The position numbers and the translations under genes were made by a program. Below the pieces are notes generated by a model. It was not told where the DNA came from and ran no database searches. It worked only from the letters and a program-made list of their open reading frames with translations. Below, piece by piece: positions 8,074-13,704 of a stretch of 13,704 nt of DNA. The stretch spans positions 1 through 13,704 of the forward strand of contig JAHDCE010000043.1 in assembly GCA_020630045.1 (NCBI GenBank), given 5' to 3'. The DNA comes from Saprospiraceae bacterium. Lineage in GTDB: Bacteria > Bacteroidota > Bacteroidia > Chitinophagales > Saprospiraceae. The stretch's first letter is position 1. Each line of letters begins with the position of its first letter.

Positions 8074-8964
8074 ATGATTGCAGATTGGATTGAAGCTTGT
8101 CGACTACGCACATTACCCTTGACACTGGCGTGTATTGGCATGGGTGGTTTTTTAGCCGCCGCCGATGGTGGGTTCAATGGTCTAGTGTTCGGATTGACAT
8201 TGCTCACGGCCGCACTACTACAAATCCTATCCAACTTGGCCAATGATTATGGTGACACGATGAACGGTGCGGATAGTGACGACCGAGTGGGGCCATCTAG
8301 GGCAGTCCAGTCCGGGAAGATCTCCCCCGGAGCGATGCGAAATGCCGTTATTCTTTTGGCCGTTCTTTCATTAATCAGTGGAATATCCTTGCTGGCCAGT
8401 ACGGGTTCTTCTAGGGAGGTGTTTTTTGTTTTCCTAGGGTTCGGGGTGCTTTCGGTCTTGGCCGCCATCGGCTATACGATGGGAAAACGCCCCTATGGGT
8501 ATATGGGGCTGGGTGATGTTTCAGTTCTAATATTTTTTGGACTCTTGGGTGTTATGGGTACTTATTACTTGCAGACACATACAATTTCATCGACACTGGC
8601 CTTACCGGCAATCGCATGTGGCTTGTTCGCTACCGGCGTTTTGAATGTCAATAATATCCGAGACATCGAATCGGATAAGAAGGCAGGCAAATATTCGATT
8701 CCGGTTCGACTGGGACGAACAAAAGCTGTTTATTATCATTGGGGACTGCTGATAATCGGATGGATTGCAGCCATTTGTTTCGTATTATTTAATTATCATT
8801 CTCCCGCTCAGTGGTTATTTTTAATTTCTTTACCGTTATTCATCATCAATGCCCGAGCGGTTAAATTGATGGAACACCCGGACGCTTTGGATCCATACTT
8901 AAAACAAATGGCATTGTCCACTTTGGCTTTTGTATTGACTTTTGGTTTGGGACAAATCCTCTAG
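8074..8964 (+). CDS. menA: 1,4-dihydroxy-2-naphthoate polyprenyltransferase
   Basis: This is a 296-residue integral membrane enzyme of the UbiA superfamily with about eight or nine hydrophobic helices. The first Asp-rich motif is NDYGDTMNGAD (Asn57-Asp67) followed by DDRVGPSRAVQSGKIS, which is typical of MenA. The second is NNIRDIESD (193-201) followed by GKYSIPVRLGR. These motifs bind Mg2+ and the prenyl diphosphate. The enzyme joins a polyprenyl chain to 1,4-dihydroxy-2-naphthoate with loss of CO2, giving demethylmenaquinone in the inner membrane. ATG 8074 (protein MIADWIEACRLRTLPL) is chosen over the in-frame ATG 8026 because homologues begin just before the W-I-x-A-x-R-x-x-T-L-P segment, and the earlier start would eat into the kinase promoter. 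MenC follows after 4 bp, so the two form an operon. Confidence 0.94.
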   Translation: MIADWIEACRLRTLPLTLACIGMGGFLAAADGGFNGLVFGLTLLTAALLQILSNLANDYGDTMNGADSDDRVGPSRAVQSGKISPGAMRNAVILLAVLSLISGISLLASTGSSREVFFVFLGFGVLSVLAAIGYTMGKRPYGYMGLGDVSVLIFFGLLGVMGTYYLQTHTISSTLALPAIACGLFATGVLNVNNIRDIESDKKAGKYSIPVRLGRTKAVYYHWGLLIIGWIAAICFVLFNYHSPAQWLFLISLPLFIINARAVKLMEHPDALDPYLKQMALSTLAFVLTFGLGQIL

Positions 8965-8968
8965 CATC

Positions 8969-10024
8969 ATGATTCAAGCCCGTTGGAAAAAGCATACATT
9001 GGAGTTCAAGCGTCCGAGTGGCACTTCGCGTGGTGTTCTCAAAAAAAAGGACAGTTATTTTATATTATTGGAAGACAAGAACCGCCCCGGGGTCACTGCG
9101 GTGGGCGAGTGTGGCTTGCTACGTGGATTGAGTATCGACAACTATGATGAGTACGAGAACAAGCTTCAAGAGGTTTGTGACGACATCAACAATTATAGAT
9201 TGTGGCGTGATGAAAAATTGATGGATTTCCCCTCGATTCGGTTCGGATTGGAAATGGCGATTATCGATCGGAAAACGGGAAGTATGTTGGAATTATTCCC
9301 CTCGGATTTCCTTTCTTACGAAAGCCCCATCCCTATCAACGGATTGGTATGGATGGGTGACAAGGCGTTTATGTTCGAGCAAATCAAGGACAAGCTGGAG
9401 CAGGGTTTCACTTGCGTGAAAATGAAAATCGGAGCCATTGATTTTGAGGCTGAGTTGGAGTTATTGAGATATATCCGGGAACAATTTTCCGAAAAGGAAA
9501 TCGAATTGCGCGTGGATGCAAATGGAGCTTTCTCCCCTGAGAACGCCCTAGAAAAACTAAAGCGATTGTCGGAGTTCGACTTGCACTCTATCGAACAACC
9601 GATCCGACAAGGGCAATGGAATGCGATGGCAGAATTGTGTCAAACGTCTCCACTAGACATCGCTCTTGATGAAGAGTTAATCGGTATTCACAAGGAAGAA
9701 GACAAGCGACGATTACTTGAAACGATTCGTCCCCAGTACATTATTTTAAAGCCGAGTTTGCTGGGTGGTTTTTCCGCTTCACAAGAATGGATTGACCTTT
9801 CGAGAGAACAAGGTATCGGATGGTGGGTTACTTCGGCCCTAGAATCCAATGTCGGATTAAACGCCATTGCCCAATGGACTTATACATTAAAAAACCCGAT
9901 GCACCAAGGATTGGGCACCGGGCAATTGTATACCAATAATTTTGAATCGCCGCTAGAAGTCGAGGGCGGGTTCTTATATCATCGTAAAGGTCGGGACTGG
10001 GACTTAATGTCAATCGACGCCTAA
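8969..10024 (+). CDS. menC: o-Succinylbenzoate synthase
   Basis: This is a 351-residue enzyme of the enolase superfamily (muconate-cycloisomerase-like) that dehydrates SHCHC to o-succinylbenzoate in menaquinone synthesis. The catalytic set is complete: the KxK pair in VKMKIG (Lys151, Lys153), metal ligands Asp183 in RVDANGA, Glu209 in SIEQP and Asp234 in ALDEEL, and the opposite-face Lys261 in LKPSLLGG. The N-terminal capping region contains VGECGLLRGLS, as in MenC. ATG 8969 is 4 bp after the menA stop; the ATG at 8942 would overlap menA and adds nine unlikely residues. The related dipeptide epimerases share this fold, but coupling to menA makes MenC by far the better call. Its stop is only 8 bp from the convergent sucA stop. 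Confidence 0.92.
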   Translation: MIQARWKKHTLEFKRPSGTSRGVLKKKDSYFILLEDKNRPGVTAVGECGLLRGLSIDNYDEYENKLQEVCDDINNYRLWRDEKLMDFPSIRFGLEMAIIDRKTGSMLELFPSDFLSYESPIPINGLVWMGDKAFMFEQIKDKLEQGFTCVKMKIGAIDFEAELELLRYIREQFSEKEIELRVDANGAFSPENALEKLKRLSEFDLHSIEQPIRQGQWNAMAELCQTSPLDIALDEELIGIHKEEDKRRLLETIRPQYIILKPSLLGGFSASQEWIDLSREQGIGWWVTSALESNVGLNAIAQWTYTLKNPMHQGLGTGQLYTNNFESPLEVEGGFLYHRKGRDWDLMSIDA

Positions 10025-10032
10025 CCATTTAC

Positions 10033-12792
10033 TTATTTTCCATTAAACGCTCGATCGAGGATTTCAGCCTGTTCACGATCATGCTGTTTCTTATATCCCG
10101 TAGCAGGTGACGCGCTGGATTTCCTAGCGATCAGATTAATATCATGATTGCGATAGAAGGCCAATACATATTGCCAACATCCCATGTTGGACGGCTCTTC
10201 TTGTACCCAGAACATTTCTTTTCCTTTGTACTTTTCATTGACCAATTCAGTCATGGTATCTAATGGGAAAGGATATAATTGTTCAACCCGAACGATGGCG
10301 ACATCGTTGCGTTTATTTTCTTCCTTGTATGCCAATAAATCGTAGTACACTTTTCCAGTACAGAACAATACTCGCTTGACTTTTTTGGCTTTTGCCTTGG
10401 TCGTCACCTCTGTATCGTCATAGACTTCGTAGAAGTTATTTCCGTCTGTGAACGCTTCTTTGTCGGAAACACATTTCGGGTGTTTCAACAAGGATTTGGG
10501 TGAAAATATTACCAGAGGTTTTCGGTATGGTCTTGCCAATTGTCTTCTTATGATGTGGAAGAAGTTCGCCGGAGTGGTCAAATTAGCGACAGTCATGTTG
10601 AACTCCGCGCACATTTGCAAAAACCTTTCGATACGGGCACTGGAATGCTCAGGGCCTTGACCTTCATATCCATGCGGCAACAACATCACCAAACCGCTCA
10701 TTCGTCCCCACTTGGATTCTGCGGCTGAGATATACTGATCGACTATGGTTTGTGCTCCGTTATAGAAGTCTCCGAATTGGGCTTCCCAAAGTACAAGCGT
10801 ATTGGGTGTAGCCAAGGAGTATCCATATTCAAATCCAAGGACGGCGAATTCGGATAGTAATGAATTGTAAATACGGTGTTTACCTTGCTTGTCAGAAAGG
10901 CGGCTCAAACGATTGTAGGTATCGAAGTTTTTAGCGTCTCTCAATACGGCATGTCGGTGGGAGAACGTACCTCTCTTTACATCCTGGCCACTCATACGAA
11001 CATCTTTCCCTTCGTCTAGGATGGATGCGTAAGCCAACAACTCTCCAAGTGCCCAATCCAACTGATTGTTTCCTAGGAGTTTTGCATTTCTTTTGAGCAG
11101 TCGTTTGATACCGTTATTCGGTGTAAAGCCTTCCGGCAAATCATTTATTTTCCCTAGGAGTTCCTCTACTTTTTTCGCCTTGATTCCTGTTGTTGGTGAG
11201 GGGAAAAACTCCTTGGGATCTTGGACGCCTTTTTTCAATTCACGCCAAGCCAATTCTGGTTCTTGGTACTTGTATGGAAGTGATTTTTGTTTGACTAATT
11301 CCAATCTATCTTGTAAAAAGGACTGGAACTCGGCTTCCATTTTCAAAGCCAATTCTTTCTCTACTTCTCCTGCTTGGGACAAGCGATCGGAATACAACTT
11401 CAGCGGGTTGCTATGATTTTTGATCGCCTTATACATTTCAGGCTGGGTAAACTCCGGATTGTCCGCTTCATTGTGTCCATGTTTTCTATAGCAAACCATG
11501 TCTACAAAAACATCCCGATTAAAATGCTGTCGATATTCGAAAGCAAGTTCGGCAACAAAAACCACTGCTTCAGGATCATCCCCGTTGACGTGGAAAACCG
11601 GCGCTTGAACTACGCCCGCCGCAGCCGTGCTGTATGTAGAAGAACGTGCATCATCAAAATCAGTGGTAAAGCCGATTTGGTTGTTGATGACCCAATGTAT
11701 CGTACCACCGGTATGGTATCCTTCCAACATGCTCATTTGAGTGGTTTCATAAACGACTCCTTGACCGGCGACCGCCGCATCTCCATGAATCAGGATAGGA
11801 AGGATTTTATCATATTCACTTCCGTAAAGGATGTCGGCTTTGGCACGAGAAAACCCTTGCACTACCGGATCAACCGATTCCAAGTGGGAGGGATTAGGCA
11901 CCAATTTCAAATTCATCTTTTTGCCGGAAGGCGTGTCTACCTGAGAGGAGTAGCCCAAATGGTATTTCACATCACCATCACCGAAGCTTTGTTCTGGCAC
12001 TGAGATGCCTTCAAACTCTTCGAAGATATGTTCATAGGTTTTACCCATGATATTCGCTAGGACATTCAATCGCCCCCTGTGTGCCATACCTATCACGACT
12101 TCTTCCACTCCGTTGTGAGCCGCTTGGTTGATAATTCCATCCAAACCGGGAATAGTGGATTCGCCACCTTCCAAGGAGAAACGTTTTTGAGCAATGTATT
12201 TTTTCCCTAGGAACTCCTCAAAAACAACTGCACCGTTCAATTTTTCAAGGATGCGTTTTTTCTTGTCGATATCTAGACCTTTGTCATGATAAGACCTTTT
12301 CTCAATGCGATCCCTCAACCATCGTCTTTGTTCACGATCTTGGATATGGTGGTATTCGTACCCAATAGATGTTGTGTAAATGGTTTTGAGTCGTGCTTCT
12401 ATTTCTCGAAGCGTCGCATTTTCCATTCCTATTTCCTTACCGATCATAAACCGGTGGTCGTAATCCGCTTCGGAAAGATTGAAGTCTTTGAGTTCTAATG
12501 TAGCTTTCCGGTTTTTTCTTTTACGGATGGGATTGGTTCTTGATTCCAAGTGGCCTCGGTTACGATAAGCCTTTATTAATGATAAAACACGGAATTCCCT
12601 CCTGTCCAGCTTTTCTATTGCGGAGCCATTTACATTGGTGGCAGAGCCGTTGGCGGAAGTGTTGGCAAATTCAAAACCTTCAAAAAAAAGACGCCATTCT
12701 TGATCAATGGAATCCGGTGTTTTTTTGAATTGTTCATAAAGTGCTTCGATAAAGCTTGGGTGCGCATTGAATACGAAAGAATAATCCTTCAT
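10033..12792 (-). CDS. sucA: 2-Oxoglutarate dehydrogenase E1 component
   Basis: This is a 919-residue thiamine-diphosphate enzyme of full family length. It begins with the E1o N-terminal helix (YSFVFNAHPSFIEALYEQFK, then DSIDQEWRLFFEGF), followed by a short Asn/Ser/Gly-rich linker. Core motifs are GMAHRGRLNVL, PNPSHLESVDPVVQG, HGDAAVAGQGVVYET (His336), NNQIGFTT, the cofactor motif GDDPE (from Gly404) to CYRKHGHNEADNP, FSHRHAVLRD (His612, His614), WEAQFGDFYNGAQ, LLPHGYEGQGPEHSSAR, and the C-terminal VQEEPSNMGCWQYV. It decarboxylates 2-oxoglutarate and passes succinyl to the E2 lipoyl domain in the TCA cycle, in the cytoplasm. The E2 gene sucB, often next to sucA, is not downstream: menC converges there. 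No E2-type catalytic domain is fused, unlike actinobacterial KGD. Confidence 0.97.
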   Translation of the reverse strand: MKDYSFVFNAHPSFIEALYEQFKKTPDSIDQEWRLFFEGFEFANTSANGSATNVNGSAIEKLDRREFRVLSLIKAYRNRGHLESRTNPIRKRKNRKATLELKDFNLSEADYDHRFMIGKEIGMENATLREIEARLKTIYTTSIGYEYHHIQDREQRRWLRDRIEKRSYHDKGLDIDKKKRILEKLNGAVVFEEFLGKKYIAQKRFSLEGGESTIPGLDGIINQAAHNGVEEVVIGMAHRGRLNVLANIMGKTYEHIFEEFEGISVPEQSFGDGDVKYHLGYSSQVDTPSGKKMNLKLVPNPSHLESVDPVVQGFSRAKADILYGSEYDKILPILIHGDAAVAGQGVVYETTQMSMLEGYHTGGTIHWVINNQIGFTTDFDDARSSTYSTAAAGVVQAPVFHVNGDDPEAVVFVAELAFEYRQHFNRDVFVDMVCYRKHGHNEADNPEFTQPEMYKAIKNHSNPLKLYSDRLSQAGEVEKELALKMEAEFQSFLQDRLELVKQKSLPYKYQEPELAWRELKKGVQDPKEFFPSPTTGIKAKKVEELLGKINDLPEGFTPNNGIKRLLKRNAKLLGNNQLDWALGELLAYASILDEGKDVRMSGQDVKRGTFSHRHAVLRDAKNFDTYNRLSRLSDKQGKHRIYNSLLSEFAVLGFEYGYSLATPNTLVLWEAQFGDFYNGAQTIVDQYISAAESKWGRMSGLVMLLPHGYEGQGPEHSSARIERFLQMCAEFNMTVANLTTPANFFHIIRRQLARPYRKPLVIFSPKSLLKHPKCVSDKEAFTDGNNFYEVYDDTEVTTKAKAKKVKRVLFCTGKVYYDLLAYKEENKRNDVAIVRVEQLYPFPLDTMTELVNEKYKGKEMFWVQEEPSNMGCWQYVLAFYRNHDINLIARKSSASPATGYKKQHDREQAEILDRAFNGK

Positions 12793-13027
12793 GATTAAAA
12801 AAAGTCAAGTAATGGTAAATAAATTTTTGGGGTACCCCATCTATAGGGGGCTATCGTTAAGGCTGCAAATATCGTTCATTTTTTGATGTCATGCCTGTTT
12901 TAAAGTATTAAAATATCCCTTGTTAAAATAAAATGTGGTGGATGATGGTAACAAAACACCCTTCATTTAAACTTTAGGGTATTAGATGTTTCCTTATCCT
13001 AGGAAGTTAAAACTTAATCATCCGCCA
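12793..13027. promoter_or_regulatory. Divergent sucA / HhH-protein intergenic region
   Basis: This 235-bp AT-rich region should hold promoters for sucA (-) and the gene at 13028 (+). The best -7-like sequence facing sucA is GATATTTG on the minus strand at about 12867-12874, one mismatch from TAnnTTTG, but no convincing TTG lies upstream. Apart from the palindrome near 12830 and a CCTAGG site at 12998, I see no gene or RNA here. Confidence 0.4.
12828..12839. promoter_or_regulatory. 12-bp palindrome upstream of sucA
   Basis: TGGGGTACCCCA is a perfect palindrome 36 bp upstream of the sucA ATG, a position typical for an operator or a 5' leader structure. Right beside it, ATAGGGGGCTAT (12843-12854) is a second small inverted repeat with 4-bp arms. 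Both stand out as GC islands in AT-rich DNA. A regulator-binding role is inferred; I do not match it to a named regulator. Confidence 0.35.
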
Positions 13028-13704
13028 ATGAAAGAACAACTTAAGGATTCCATGCATTTCACTCGTGCAGAACGACGAGGCATTTCACTAATTGTCATCA
13101 TTATTATTTTAGTCATTTCAATCCCTTACTTATCCGATCGATTATCAGGAGGGGAACCCATCGATTTATCAAAGTCCAAAGAAAAGGTTGATGCTTGGAA
13201 AGAACAACTGGAATCCAAGGAAAAGCAAAAGAAAAGCACTCGATTCCCCCCAAAAAGAAACATTGAAAATCATCCAAAAAAGTGGAAATCTAGTAAAGGA
13301 AGAAAGAAGCGTAAACCCAAGACAAAAGAAAAATCGACCCCTAAAAAGTCAGTCGAAAATTCGCCTTCAAAAAAAGCGGTGGTCATCAGACCTCAATCAT
13401 TTGATCCGAATACTGCCTCGAAAACCATTTTACTAGATTTGGGAATACCTGAAAAACAAGTGGGCATCATTTTGAATTATCGTCAAAAGGGTGGTTTATT
13501 TTTCCGGAAGGAAGATTTAAAAAAAATCTACGGATTCAAAGAAGATTGGTATTTACAACTTGAAAGTCATATACAGATAACACCACTCCAAAAGAAGACG
13601 ACACCAACAAGCAATTCAAACCAATCATCTACGTCTTCTCCTAAAAAAGCGACTCGTATTTCTATCAATAAAGCAACGGCAGAGGAATGGACAGCACTCA
13701 ATGG
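13028..13704 (+). CDS. Membrane-anchored helix-hairpin-helix protein, ComEA-like (partial)
   Basis: This frame is open from ATG 13028 to the right edge, giving 225 complete codons. Residues about 18-36 form one membrane helix (ISLIVIIIILVISIPYL) after a short basic N terminus (FTRAERRG), as in Bacteroidota ComEA-type proteins. Residues about 46-123 are a very Lys-rich linker. The first helix-hairpin-helix unit starts at FDPNTAS (125) and continues with LLDLGIPEKQVGIILNYRQK, GGLFFRKEDLKKIYGF. A Ser/Thr-rich spacer leads to a second unit, ISINKATAEEWTALNG (from about 211), cut by the window edge. This domain binds DNA backbones without sequence preference, and ComEA proteins bind incoming DNA in transformation; a similar role here is inference. 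An in-frame ATG at 12986, just after TAG 12983-12985, is an alternative start adding 14 residues. Confidence 0.87.
   Translation, partial: MKEQLKDSMHFTRAERRGISLIVIIIILVISIPYLSDRLSGGEPIDLSKSKEKVDAWKEQLESKEKQKKSTRFPPKRNIENHPKKWKSSKGRKKRKPKTKEKSTPKKSVENSPSKKAVVIRPQSFDPNTASKTILLDLGIPEKQVGIILNYRQKGGLFFRKEDLKKIYGFKEDWYLQLESHIQITPLQKKTTPTSNSNQSSTSSPKKATRISINKATAEEWTALN

Noticed and set aside
8942..8968. Earlier menC start at ATG 8942
   Set aside because: It overlaps the end of menA; ATG 8969 gives clean 4-bp operon spacing and a family-like N terminus.
10050..10059. Perfect palindrome CTCGATCGAG at the end of sucA
   Set aside because: It has no loop, lies in coding sequence and lacks a U-tail; likely chance from codon use.
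11374..12003. 209-codon plus-strand open frame
   Set aside because: It is fully antisense to well-conserved sucA motifs, has no recognisable protein features and no start context; a shadow frame.
13188..13436. 82-codon Lys/Arg-rich plus-strand frame
   Set aside because: It is a frame-shifted reading of the Lys-rich linker of the helix-hairpin-helix gene, which itself stays open to the window edge.

Overview
The window is ordinary-looking chromosome from a member of the Bacteroidota. The clearest marker is a gldM-gldN pair, core parts of the type IX secretion / gliding machinery known only from this phylum. A LytS-type kinase with a two-component-regulator propeller sensor, a menaquinone (not ubiquinone) pathway pair, AT-rich intergenic DNA and the lack of Shine-Dalgarno-like sites fit the same phylum. 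An environmental, aerobic member (Saprospiria- or Cytophagia-like) is my guess from general resemblance; this is not proven by the sequence. I see no insertion sequence, phage gene, integrase, CRISPR array, tRNA or rRNA.

Layout from left to right. Positions 2-109 (+) are the 3' end of an unidentified gene, followed after 3 bp by a seven-helix membrane protein with a C-terminal spermidine-synthase-like domain (113-1693). After a further 14 bp comes a small predicted lipoprotein (1708-2337). These three look like one operon. It meets gldN (3256-2399, -) head-on across a strong terminator hairpin whose base pairing is best on the minus strand. GldM (4891-3365, -) lies upstream of gldN with a GC-rich RNA hairpin in the gap. 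The usual partners gldK and gldL are not here: the gene upstream of gldM is instead a large sensor histidine kinase (8005-5084, -).

The kinase is divergent from menA (8074-8964, +), with 68 bp shared between the two starts. MenC (8969-10024, +) follows menA after 4 bp, giving two steps of menaquinone synthesis in one transcript. MenC converges on sucA (12792-10033, -; E1 of 2-oxoglutarate dehydrogenase) with only 8 bp between stop codons and no terminator visible in that gap. A 235-bp AT-rich region with a 12-bp palindrome separates sucA from a divergent gene at 13028 (+), which runs off the window edge. That gene encodes a membrane-anchored, lysine-rich helix-hairpin-helix protein of the ComEA type.

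Functionally the window mixes central respiration (sucA, menA, menC), secretion and motility (gldM, gldN), one sensor kinase, a possible surface or polyamine cassette, and a putative DNA-binding membrane protein. I do not see a clearly novel multi-gene system. The points most worth a second look are the split gld cluster, the strand-specific hairpins around gldN, the membrane aminopropyltransferase-lipoprotein operon, and an apparent excess of the hexamer CCTAGG.
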